A DNA stretch of 10,325 nt from Ruminococcaceae bacterium UBA5396. Its GTDB lineage: Bacteria; Bacillota; Clostridia; Oscillospirales; Acutalibacteraceae. The position numbers were made by a program, and so were the translations under genes. Below are positions 1-7,353 of the stretch, in pieces. Below the pieces are notes generated by a model. That model saw only the letters and a list, made by a program, of their open reading frames with translations, had not been told where the DNA came from and made no database searches. Every line of letters starts with the position of its first letter. Within the stretch, counting starts at the first letter, position 1. Location of the stretch: assembly GCA_002410715.1 (NCBI GenBank), contig DHOG01000050.1, forward strand, positions 5,683-16,007. The letters run 5' to 3'.

Positions 1-341
1 AACGCTGTTACTGGATGTCCATCTTTACACCATATAAACAGATTTGCATGTTCAGCTGGTTTGTCAATTACGTAGCTGCATTTAATTGACGATATCTCAT
101 GTGGAAGTTCAGAGGATACAATATTTTGAAACCCTTCATGAATACTTACGCTCAAATTATCAAAAGGAACCATCCCAACAACAAGATTGATTCGGATTGG
201 CACTGTTGTCTTATGATATATGTTTTTCATATACCACGAGAGCATATTGGGAGTAGCATATGCCGAAAGAATGTACAATTCATTTACTTCAGCATGGAGG
301 GGGTTAAATAATATTTTTTGCGTTAAATCATTTTGCATCAT
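1..341 (-). CDS. NgoFVII-like PLD-family protein, 5' part only (C-terminus beyond window)
   Basis: The minus-strand frame opens at ATG 341 (a second ATG follows directly) behind the strong ribosome site GGGAGGG at about 350-356. It runs without a stop for 113 codons to the window edge. The translation contains ELYILSAYATPNML near residues 21-34, RINLVVGM at 50-57, IHEGF at 67-71 and EHANLFIWCKDGHPV at 97-111. I recognise this as the first half of an NgoFVII-like PLD restriction endonuclease domain, in which the segment before the first strand of the active site is normally H-x-K followed by an aromatic strand and later GSxN. Here it reads H98-A-N100, so the usual lysine is Asn; GSxN would lie outside the window. 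It follows the Vsr-like gene after 73 nt and looks like the next gene of the operon. It could be an inactive partner or specificity subunit of the intact PLD nuclease upstream. Family call fairly sure, function not. Confidence 0.72.
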   Translation of the reverse strand, partial: MMQNDLTQKILFNPLHAEVNELYILSAYATPNMLSWYMKNIYHKTTVPIRINLVVGMVPFDNLSVSIHEGFQNIVSSELPHEISSIKCSYVIDKPAEHANLFIWCKDGHPVTA

Positions 342-414
342 AATATATTCCCTCCCAAAATTCAGCTAAACAAAGACTTGATCCATAAATCAGCCTTTTA
401 ATTAAATTCGTCTA

Positions 415-861
415 TCACAGCAAATCGCGCCCTTTTAGCGCCTGCTTTCTGGCTTCAACAGCTTGGAGAACCGACTCGATACACGCGTTCAGCTGTTTTT
501 TTATCTGCCATTCCCAAAACCTCATCACCAGCCATCCATCCCGTTGCAACGCTTCTGTAACCTCTTTGTCCCGCGCCATATTTCTCTCGATCTTTGGCAC
601 CCAATAATCTCGGTTAGACTTAATTTTTTGATTTCTGCTTTCCCAATCGTATCCGTGCCAATAATCAGAATCACAAAAAACAGCGATTTTGTACTTAGTA
701 ATGGCGATATCCGGCTTTCCAATCAGCTTATTATAATTCTTTCTGTACCTGACGCCATTTTCCCACAGGGCCTTTCGAAGACGCAGCTCAATTGAAGTAT
801 CCCTGCTTTTGATGGCCTGCATATTTTTACGACGCTGTTCAGGAGTTAAATCATCAGCCAT
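415..861 (-). CDS. vsr: Very short patch repair (Vsr)-type DNA endonuclease
   Basis: A 148-aa protein of the Vsr endonuclease fold (PD-(D/E)XK-like), which in E. coli nicks DNA 5' of T:G mismatches arising from cytosine-5 methylation. The N-terminus has the family signature RRKNMQAIKSRDTSIELRLR (residues 10-29) with E25. The metal-binding Asp is D51 in GKPDIA, H69 is kept in YWHG, W68 and Y67 match the mismatch-wedging aromatics, and RNMARD (93-98) supplies the later Asp. Numbering runs almost register-for-register with E. coli Vsr. Two departures: the position of the first catalytic His (64) is Asp in FCDSDYWHG, and the zinc-binding Cys/His set appears absent. Such variants occur near R-M and Z1 modules, where the protein may be a general nicking nuclease rather than a repair enzyme. 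It starts 3 nt after the Z1 stop, so is translationally linked to it. No cytosine methyltransferase is visible in the window. Confidence 0.88.
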   Translation of the reverse strand: MADDLTPEQRRKNMQAIKSRDTSIELRLRKALWENGVRYRKNYNKLIGKPDIAITKYKIAVFCDSDYWHGYDWESRNQKIKSNRDYWVPKIERNMARDKEVTEALQRDGWLVMRFWEWQIKKQLNACIESVLQAVEARKQALKGRDLL

Positions 862-864
862 AAA

Positions 865-2721
865 TCACACTTCCGCATCATCGTCAACAACATCATAGTA
901 AATGATGTTGTTCGGTAACTTAATATTAGGCACCCACAGTTTGCGCCCATTCCAGCCTTTTCTGCCGGTCACCTTATACATAGTCAGAACTACTTGATTT
1001 GTAAAAGATCCACCAAGGTGCCAATCATTTGGAGACAGCAAGGCACCAGTGCCCTTTGCAATGTCTCTGTTGCGTCGGACAATAAGTATTCCCTGAGCAG
1101 CCGGCTGTTCTATGAGAATGGTATCAAGCACTGAAACAAAACTTTTAATATCAAAATCCTCATCAGACGTTACATGGGTAAAAATCTCTTTCATTAAGCG
1201 GAGATTGACTTGGTAGTACGGCTCATCATCTTCAAATGGCTTCAGAAGAGTATCCAAAAGCTCAATGCTGTCATTTTCAGGATTGAATGGATAGTAGTTT
1301 GTGCCGCCGGAAAGCATGAAGACTTTTTTGTTATCAAGCACATTTGCACGAGTAGGGTTTAATCCCTGTGGATAGAAAATTCTGATATGCTCCGTACCAT
1401 TTTCGACCTGTGCAATAATAGAGTTGTTTGTAGCGTTAATATCAGAAAACAGCTTATAGAGCGGTTCATTAATATATACTCGCATCATTCCAGGATCGCG
1501 GTCGTACCCAAACATACGGCTGTGCTGCCACATTGTATCCGCCTGCGGCTTTTTACTGGTTCGTGTATAGTAGATGGTGTGAAGAGAGGGAAAGGTAACG
1601 CCGCGGCCAAGTGTGTTTCCACCAATGACTATATTTGAGCCGGAAGAGTATTCCTCACTGGCTACATCATTTTTCCCGTTCATCACGAGCACTTTAATAC
1701 CGCCGCTCAAAACGAGTTGTTTTGCACATGAGTATATCGCATCAAAGTTTGATTTTTCACTCTTCTGAGGAGCCATCAATTGATACTCTTTTTTTAGCCC
1801 AATTTTAAACTCGTCATCAATATGCTGGGCGCACCATTCCAATTCTGTTTTGACTGCCCTCTCATATCGGCTATGGACTGCCTGTCGAACGCTTGGATGG
1901 ATTAAGCAGTTGCAAGTTGCGCCACCTGTGGTGAAAATCTGTCCGGATACAGCAAGATGGTGGAGAATGACTTGGCGCTCTGGTTTTGCTATTGTCTCAG
2001 TATAGCTGATGCAATCAGCCTTTTCATTCTTTGGAAAGAAAAAATCTCCACCAAGATACCCATTTCCGGGAGCAAAATAATATGTAAAATATGGATGCCA
2101 TCCAGATGCCATTGTTTGAAGCAGAATGGCCTGCGGGGTTCCAGTAACTTGAAGATATATGCTGCTGGACGATCCATTTTTGATGGAATCCAGATATTTA
2201 TTAATGGAGGACTGCCGCCCCCTATTTACAAGCGTGTTAAGCGATGCCGCATCGGCTTCATCATCAACAATAAACAGCGGATTACCCTTCATAAAACCTG
2301 TTGATGCAAAGACATTAGCCCAAAGCCGAAGAATTCGAACATTCTTTTTCAACACAATAATAGCAGGCTGCATAAGTCGATTTTCAATAAACAGACCGGA
2401 ATCATTTTCTCCACAAATACAGAATCCTTTTAAATCAGCTTTAACTCTTTCCAAAGTTTGCTGTTGAAGTATGACATTGTCTGCCGTGAGGAGAACAAAT
2501 GCAGGAAAGCCCATATCAGCCGCCTTACAGATGATCCCAAACATCTGACCAGTCTTGCCTGACTGAACATTTCCAAGCAGTAGTCCAATCTCATGACTGC
2601 AAAAGGAAAAATCCCTTATATGCTGATTTCCAACATCTTCTGCTGTCTGGAATATAGATTCCGCAAGACTGACATTTCCCCGATCAGCGATGGTTTTTAA
2701 ATAGGCTTTCAAATACGGCAT
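865..2721 (-). CDS. Z1-domain superfamily II helicase-like ATPase
   Basis: A 618-aa protein with helicase motifs in order: Walker A GNVQSGKT (50-57), motif Ia-like LLTADNVILQQQTLERV (78-93), Walker B/DEAD box IVDDEADAAS (151-160), motif III VTGTPQA (192-198), GGNTLGRGVTFPSLHTIYYTR (368-388) and the motif VI-like MWQHSRMFGYD (398-408). GNVQSGKT, the DDEAD box, LGRG and QHSRMFG together are typical of Z1 proteins. These are known from R-M-like defence loci that encode MORC/GHKL ATPases, PLD or PD-(D/E)XK nucleases and Vsr-like enzymes. It is inferred to be the DNA-remodelling or translocating motor of the module. The C-terminal ~200 residues show no motif I can name. ATG overlaps the PLD stop by one base (TAATG), behind the SD AGGAGG. 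Length is at the short end for Z1 proteins, which often exceed 700 aa. Confidence 0.93.
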   Translation of the reverse strand: MPYLKAYLKTIADRGNVSLAESIFQTAEDVGNQHIRDFSFCSHEIGLLLGNVQSGKTGQMFGIICKAADMGFPAFVLLTADNVILQQQTLERVKADLKGFCICGENDSGLFIENRLMQPAIIVLKKNVRILRLWANVFASTGFMKGNPLFIVDDEADAASLNTLVNRGRQSSINKYLDSIKNGSSSSIYLQVTGTPQAILLQTMASGWHPYFTYYFAPGNGYLGGDFFFPKNEKADCISYTETIAKPERQVILHHLAVSGQIFTTGGATCNCLIHPSVRQAVHSRYERAVKTELEWCAQHIDDEFKIGLKKEYQLMAPQKSEKSNFDAIYSCAKQLVLSGGIKVLVMNGKNDVASEEYSSGSNIVIGGNTLGRGVTFPSLHTIYYTRTSKKPQADTMWQHSRMFGYDRDPGMMRVYINEPLYKLFSDINATNNSIIAQVENGTEHIRIFYPQGLNPTRANVLDNKKVFMLSGGTNYYPFNPENDSIELLDTLLKPFEDDEPYYQVNLRLMKEIFTHVTSDEDFDIKSFVSVLDTILIEQPAAQGILIVRRNRDIAKGTGALLSPNDWHLGGSFTNQVVLTMYKVTGRKGWNGRKLWVPNIKLPNNIIYYDVVDDDAEV

Positions 2722-3881
2722 TATTCATCAACCTCCTCTCTTTTTGCGGATTCAAACGATAAGAACCATACATCAAGAAGATTCCCGTCCTCATCCTCCA
2801 TCTTTTGATCCGTCTTGGTCAGCACAAGAGTATCACAGCCATACGCCGCCAGCATTTCTTTTGTTATCATCCCTCGCCGGTCACGGTCAAGCTGTGTGTC
2901 ATTTACCGGGTTGACCAAACCCGCAGCAGCAAGCCGCCCTTTTATCCAGCGGCCGAGTATAAGTTCGTCGCCAACTGCACTGAACTGCTTATTGCCATCG
3001 CTCGTAGTATGAGCCTTGAATGTGTATCCATCATCGGTAATAACATAAAATGCTACATTCTTTTTTGGGTACCCAGGAAGCAAAGTAATGCTCTTGTTTA
3101 CCGTAAACTGTGTCTCATACCAATCACGTGATTTTCTTGCGCTTCTTGGAGCCGCATAGCTGACATTCAAATTTGATTTGGTATAGTGCTTCCCATCGTC
3201 CATATGGCGCTCATCAAATGCCGGGACTTTTATCGGAAGGATAAACGATACTTCCGTTTTATGATGGTCATAGATGGCAACTTCAGCCTGTGGAACCTGA
3301 GTTACAGTATCCACGCCGGTTAATGACGTGTTAACCTCACGAATAATAGGCATATCAATAATATCTGCAATATTTACAGAACATCTGTTGTCCTGCAGCT
3401 TTCGGACAAGCTCAAGAATTTCTTGACATTCAGAGGTTTCTGTAGTCAGGCTGGACACCTCATACTGTCTGCGGTTATTTGCTTCAATTTTGATAACCCC
3501 AAGATTGGCTGATCCTATAATGGCAGACTTTACATCCCCGTTTTTATGAAAAACATAGAGTTTACCGTGATATTTAAAAGCTTTAACAATACGAATTTCA
3601 CCAATGCCGGCAACTCTCCATTTTTCATTGAGAGCTATCGCCGTTCGATATGTACCTTCAGGCATACCTTCGACATAATACATTCCTATAACCAGATTAA
3701 CATATCCGATGCCATATTTAAAAATAAGCGTGTCCAGCTCTTCAAGAGATGCCTTAGAAACATAACCTACTGCAATATCCACGCCACTGCAGTCCGCAAT
3801 TTGTTCACAAAAACAATCTGTAATAGTAATCTGTTCTGGTTCTGTGCCTAATGGTAAGATATTTGAGTACAACAATTTCAT
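2721..3881 (-). CDS. NgoFVII-family PLD restriction endonuclease
   Basis: A 386-aa protein. The N-terminal half is a phospholipase-D fold nuclease with one complete HKD motif: H105-G-K107 in YHGKLYVFHKNGD, then G123-S-A-N126 in IIGSANLG. Family members such as NgoFVII and BfiI carry one HKD per subunit and build the active site at a dimer interface without metal. Residues ~251-316 (RDWYE..FTVNKSI..LPGYP..., TDDGYTF, LILGRWIKGR) match the C-terminal B3-like DNA-recognition domain of NgoFVII-type enzymes. I chose ATG 3881 because GAGAAAGGAT stands 9 nt upstream and the protein then begins MKLLYSNILPLG. An in-frame ATG at 3923 would add 14 residues and overlap the XRE stop, with no good ribosome site. 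It lies between the XRE regulator (34-nt gap) and Z1 (1-nt overlap), and is inferred to be the cutting subunit of the module. Sequence specificity cannot be read from the sequence. Confidence 0.9.
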   Translation of the reverse strand: MKLLYSNILPLGTEPEQITITDCFCEQIADCSGVDIAVGYVSKASLEELDTLIFKYGIGYVNLVIGMYYVEGMPEGTYRTAIALNEKWRVAGIGEIRIVKAFKYHGKLYVFHKNGDVKSAIIGSANLGVIKIEANNRRQYEVSSLTTETSECQEILELVRKLQDNRCSVNIADIIDMPIIREVNTSLTGVDTVTQVPQAEVAIYDHHKTEVSFILPIKVPAFDERHMDDGKHYTKSNLNVSYAAPRSARKSRDWYETQFTVNKSITLLPGYPKKNVAFYVITDDGYTFKAHTTSDGNKQFSAVGDELILGRWIKGRLAAAGLVNPVNDTQLDRDRRGMITKEMLAAYGCDTLVLTKTDQKMEDEDGNLLDVWFLSFESAKREEVDE

Positions 3882-3915
3882 GCTATCTATATCCTTTCTC
3901 AAAACACGGAAATCA

Positions 3916-4119
3916 TCAATCATCCATTGTTTCCATAATATCGTCGAGATGACAATTCATCGCTTCACATATCTTTAGAAGAACATCCGTTGTGATATTT
4001 TCGCCTTTTCCCAGTTTTGCAATCGATGCAGAACTGATTCCCGTTCTTTCTTTCAAATCGCTTTTTTTCATATTTTTATCAATCAGCATTTTCCAAAGTT
4101 TGTTGTAACTAATGCGCAT
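3916..4119 (-). CDS. XRE/Cro-type helix-turn-helix regulator, 67 aa
   Basis: A single small DNA-binding domain with no other region: YNKLWKMLIDKNMKKSDLKE, then the helix-turn-helix RTGISSASIAKLGKGENIT (25-43), then DVLLKICEAMNCHLDDIM. This is the compact Cro/CI-like class often placed at the head of R-M and mobile-element modules, as with R-M controller proteins. The SD AAAGGAG overlaps the stop of the ATPase gene (TAAAGGAG, 13-nt gap), so its translation is coupled to that gene. It sits between the ATPase module and the PLD/Z1/Vsr module, which suggests it was once the first gene of the latter. It probably controls expression of the restriction genes or the whole operon; the operator is unknown, with candidate palindromes in the 7738-7855 region. 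Confidence 0.88.
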   Translation of the reverse strand: MRISYNKLWKMLIDKNMKKSDLKERTGISSASIAKLGKGENITTDVLLKICEAMNCHLDDIMETMDD

Positions 4120-4132
4120 TATTATTTCTCCT

Positions 4133-6415
4133 TTACTGATTTCCCATCATCATATCATAGTGCTGCTTTTGCTCCATAGCATCAAATATCATTTCAAAAA
4201 TATTTCTGCACTCATCGGCATTCAGACAATCCTCTACAAAATCCTTGCCGTCACTCATGCCAATAGCGCTTGCGTTAATGTATGCCAGCATTGCAGAGGC
4301 AAGCTGAAACTTCTCTTCATCATCGTTGCCGGCAACATCCTTAAAGCGTCCTTCAGCTTTGCCTTGAACCAAAATCACCTGCCGCAATTTTGAACCTTCA
4401 TATCCGCAAAGCTGAAGGAAATAGTATTCCAGAATGCGGCGAATGACATTCATCAATGGAACTGCAGATTTTAACTCTTTATACTCATCCCAAAGAGCAG
4501 CATAGGAATTTTTGACAGGGTTTATATTCATGCGCTCTGTTGGAACTTTTGGGTTAACATCATCGCACATCCTTATCGTAGATTTGGTTCCGATCTTTCG
4601 AATCAGGTAAAATGATACATAGTCATATTTCGTCACATAGCTGTAGGAAACTTCTCGATGAAAGTAAGCATTGTGGGTAAGAATGAAAATCTGCTTGATA
4701 AAATTACCTTCAGCAGTCTTATTTCGGTTATCTGCATTGTTCCTGCAAATCTCAATCATCTGACGCACAAGGGTGCTGACGATAAACAGGGAGCCGCTGT
4801 CCATACTGGAAACAGGGTCATCAATAACAACAATTTTCTCCCTGATTTCGCCCTCCGCTGAGTCGCTGCCATGCACCAAATGATAAAAATATAGAAATGC
4901 AATAAAGTTCTTTTCGCCTTCGCTTAAATTATCCGCTATGGTGCCATCAGGGCGTCTCACCTCATATACATTATCAGCTCCAGCTTTTGGCTGAAGGCTG
5001 AATCCTCGCATTCCTGAATCACGAAGCATCTGGTTTATGCTGTCCTTGGCAGTGTCAGTTTCTACCGTTTTGCCGCGGAGTGTTTTTAGTTGTGTTTTGA
5101 TTTCCCCCAATGCTGTGTTGTATGTTGAAATCTCAGTGTCAAGAGCGTCGAGTTCGGCCTGCTTATCAGCATCTTCTTTTCTGTAGGCCGTAATAACATC
5201 CCTCAGCATAAAAGCGAGCAGGCTGAATACAGCATCGGCACATTCCGTTCGCTTAGTCGGGCCAGCAGCCACGACAGCGTTGTTTGCATCGATCATTTTG
5301 TTAAAACCATCGATGATATCAGATAATTCCTCAAGAATTGGGCGGGTTTCCATAAGCGTTACTGTAGAGGCCGGGTTATCTATTTTAGTTTTTATAGCTT
5401 CAATGTTGGATTGGATTGCAGCCTTTAAAACAGCCAGTTTGTCAGTGTATGATTTGAGATCGATTTTGGGATAGAGTTCACTCGGCATCGTCTGCAAGGG
5501 CACAAATAAATCATTAGCTGACTTTTTATAACGGACCTGGAATTCAGACAAAAGCCGCAGATTGTCTTGATATCTGTTATCAAAGCTGGCTATGAAGGTC
5601 TGCTCGAAATCCGCGGGAAGTTCAATGCCGCAATATGGACATCTTCCATTGGCATCATGAGAATAGGCATCGTGGCCCTGCCGCATCCATTCTGTTGCTC
5701 CGATGTCGCGAAGAAATCCGGCAAGTTCTGTATCCGCACTGTTTACGATTGACCTGACAAGTATATCTTTTCCTTCTACAGTGTCAATACCGGTAGAATC
5801 TGCAACGGTATTAAATCTCTGGTAGTGCTTTGCGGTTTCAGAATAAGCAGATTCATACAGCCTGCGCAATTCCTCCAAATCCATATCTGCCGGCGCGTGC
5901 TTCATAATTTCCCGTACAAATGGGTCAGAACGTCCTTTGCCGCTCATTGTTGCAGGGAACTCCTCTCGGATAGCTTTGCCGCGTTCCCAGCACTCCTTAA
6001 GAAAATCCTTGTGCAGTTTATCCTTGGCCGTTTCAGTTTTTACACGCTTGTCTGTTGCCTCAGTCAACCGTTTTTTCACATTGGAACGTTCTTCAGTGAC
6101 TTCATCAATTTGTCTCTGGGTTTCAGCATTTTTCGCGTTAAGGGTGAACACACCTTTCAAGTTGCGATAACTGTGAAAATTATCATCAATGAACTCTTGG
6201 TTATAAACCAGCGGTAAATAATCTGCCTGTGTTCTTCCCGGGGCATATGTCACACCTGCACCGCTTTTTATGGCTTTGGCTATAGTGGACTTACCTGTGC
6301 CATTGTTTCCAAACAAGAAATTAATATATGTCGGTTCAATGAAGGCATGACTGTCCTTATAGCTTGCATCCGTCAAATCAATGCGGATAATTTCTGATTT
6401 GATTTTTTCAGCCAC
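4133..6415 (-). CDS. AAA_13-family (RloC/PrrC-like) ABC-type ATPase with zinc-hook-like CPYC
   Basis: A 760-aa SMC/Rad50-like ATPase split by a coiled-coil-rich middle. Walker A is GNNGTGKST (36-44). The region 95-140 and ~280-450 are charged and helical, and CPYC (259-262) is a Cys-x-x-Cys zinc-hook candidate as in RloC and Rad50. The ABC signature is LSEGEKNF (497-504), Walker B with catalytic residues is KIVVIDDPVSSMDS (527-540), and the switch His is H581 in LTHN. The C-terminal part has NVIRRILEYYF (656-666), conserved in AAA_13 proteins. R659 and E663 have the R-x3-E spacing of the PrrC/RloC anticodon nuclease, but I see no His about 30 residues later, so tRNA cleavage is not supported. 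It begins at GTG 6415 behind AAGGGGGT. Inferred role: DNA- or invader-sensing motor that gates the products of the two preceding small genes. ATPase call is firm; effector mechanism unknown. Confidence 0.92.
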   Translation of the reverse strand: MAEKIKSEIIRIDLTDASYKDSHAFIEPTYINFLFGNNGTGKSTIAKAIKSGAGVTYAPGRTQADYLPLVYNQEFIDDNFHSYRNLKGVFTLNAKNAETQRQIDEVTEERSNVKKRLTEATDKRVKTETAKDKLHKDFLKECWERGKAIREEFPATMSGKGRSDPFVREIMKHAPADMDLEELRRLYESAYSETAKHYQRFNTVADSTGIDTVEGKDILVRSIVNSADTELAGFLRDIGATEWMRQGHDAYSHDANGRCPYCGIELPADFEQTFIASFDNRYQDNLRLLSEFQVRYKKSANDLFVPLQTMPSELYPKIDLKSYTDKLAVLKAAIQSNIEAIKTKIDNPASTVTLMETRPILEELSDIIDGFNKMIDANNAVVAAGPTKRTECADAVFSLLAFMLRDVITAYRKEDADKQAELDALDTEISTYNTALGEIKTQLKTLRGKTVETDTAKDSINQMLRDSGMRGFSLQPKAGADNVYEVRRPDGTIADNLSEGEKNFIAFLYFYHLVHGSDSAEGEIREKIVVIDDPVSSMDSGSLFIVSTLVRQMIEICRNNADNRNKTAEGNFIKQIFILTHNAYFHREVSYSYVTKYDYVSFYLIRKIGTKSTIRMCDDVNPKVPTERMNINPVKNSYAALWDEYKELKSAVPLMNVIRRILEYYFLQLCGYEGSKLRQVILVQGKAEGRFKDVAGNDDEEKFQLASAMLAYINASAIGMSDGKDFVEDCLNADECRNIFEMIFDAMEQKQHYDMMMGNQ

Positions 6416-6427
6416 AAAGACACCCCC

Positions 6428-7078
6428 TTATACGGGCATTGGAACACCGGGAATTCCGGCTTCCTTAAATGCCTCAAAAACATTTATTTTACGAACCGAC
6501 CATGCACTTTGATTAAGATCCGTAATGGCGCAGTCCATGTTCAACCCAAAAAACATGGCATTTCTCTTATCACACAGCTTTATCTGCTGTATTGGGGCAA
6601 TTGGCTTGAATGCAATTTTTATGTTCTTTCCAGCCGCCATAACTTTTTGAATGTAGCAAAGCATACAGAATTGATTGGGTGATGTCACACCTTTCATTTC
6701 AGTATTTTCCTGGCAAATAATTGCGGGGAAACGCTTTAGCTCTTCAATTCCATCCTCAGTGAGAGCAGAGCATTTTTCAAAAATTTCCGGCGGTACATTA
6801 TATTTGGTCAAAGCGCGGTTTGCAATCACAGATACTACACCGTCTTTAAAAACATCTTCATCACAGGTGACAATCAGCTGATAGTATTCTGTGCTGAAGG
6901 ACTGAATTGCAATCATCATCTCCGCGGTGGAGTCTGCCGACTGAGGATAGTGGATATTATATGTAAAATTAACCGTGGCGCCCGGCTGGTTAGAGACAGC
7001 AACATTGTTCGTACCAATCTGCTGCAATGCAGGGGCAGCCGGCAAGCCATTCTGTTTAATAATTTGGTTATTACTCAT
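6428..7078 (-). CDS. Unrecognised 216-aa protein with N-terminal RHIM-like motif, ATPase-module partner
   Basis: I do not recognise a named family. Residues 1-45 are low in charge and rich in Asn, Gln, Gly and Pro. They include QQIGTNNVAV (19-28) followed by SNQPGATVNFTY (29-40), a stretch expected to form short beta strands. The rest (50-216) looks like a compact alpha/beta domain with LTEDGIEELKRFPAIICQEN (106-125), a KNIKIAFKPI strand (151-160), five Cys and a closing LNQSAWSVRKINVFEAF (188-204). No membrane segment or nuclease motif is visible. ATG 7078 was chosen because GAGGTGG lies 6 nt upstream and overlaps the preceding stop; a 5-residue extension to 7093 has no ribosome site. The gap to the ATPase is 12 nt. 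Its beta-rich start mirrors the C-terminus of the preceding gene product, suggesting the two proteins meet through that motif. Adaptor or effector of the ATPase is inference. Confidence 0.8.
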   Translation of the reverse strand: MSNNQIIKQNGLPAAPALQQIGTNNVAVSNQPGATVNFTYNIHYPQSADSTAEMMIAIQSFSTEYYQLIVTCDEDVFKDGVVSVIANRALTKYNVPPEIFEKCSALTEDGIEELKRFPAIICQENTEMKGVTSPNQFCMLCYIQKVMAAGKNIKIAFKPIAPIQQIKLCDKRNAMFFGLNMDCAITDLNQSAWSVRKINVFEAFKEAGIPGVPMPV

Positions 7079-7089
7079 AATGCACCACC

Positions 7090-7353
7090 TCAAAATTTAA
7101 AATTCATTGTGCCGTTATTTGTCAGATTGAAGTTCTTTTCTCCGTTTTGAATGACATTTATCTGATGTTGAATAACGGTCATTTTCGGGTCTTCTGTGGC
7201 GGCACCTGATGGCTTTTCGTCATCCACGACCTCCGCCTCTATGGGTTCAGCATCATCTTCTGGTGATGTTGAACTTTTTCTTTTTACAGCCGCTGCCGTT
7301 CGGATAATGCCCGCAAAAAGATCTGCAATTTCATCCCCCCACGTTGCGAGCAT
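7090..7353 (-). CDS. C-terminal part of a frameshift-split small protein, ending in an RHIM-like motif
   Basis: The frame opens at GTG 7386 (98 aa) or ATG 7353 (87 aa, GGA five bases upstream); ATG is preferred but neither start is convincing. It overlaps the preceding frame, and its first informative residues, GDEIADLFAGIIRTAAAVKR, continue the sense of that frame. Both are therefore best read as one gene broken at the six-G run 7335-7340. The middle is an acidic low-complexity linker (SPEDDAEPIEAEVVDDEKPS). The tail reads VIQHQINVIQNGEKNF followed by NLTNNGTMNFKF, a beta-prone Asn-rich motif like that near the start of the next protein. Joined, the product would be about 187 aa: helical domain, acidic linker, motif. 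Whether this piece is made alone, made by frameshifting, or not at all cannot be told from the sequence. Confidence 0.7.
   Translation of the reverse strand: MLATWGDEIADLFAGIIRTAAAVKRKSSTSPEDDAEPIEAEVVDDEKPSGAATEDPKMTVIQHQINVIQNGEKNFNLTNNGTMNFKF

Noticed and set aside
99..311. Plus-strand 70-codon open frame
   Set aside because: It lies opposite the PLD-like partial gene on the minus strand, has no ribosome site and no recognisable sequence.
3882..3923. 14-residue N-terminal extension of the PLD nuclease from ATG 3923
   Set aside because: No ribosome site; overlaps the XRE stop. ATG 3881 has GAGAAAGGAT at good distance and gives the usual family start.
4436..4458. PrrC/RloC-type anticodon nuclease site in the ATPase C-terminus
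   Set aside because: R659 and E663 fit, but the required His at the expected distance is not visible, so tRNase activity is not claimed.
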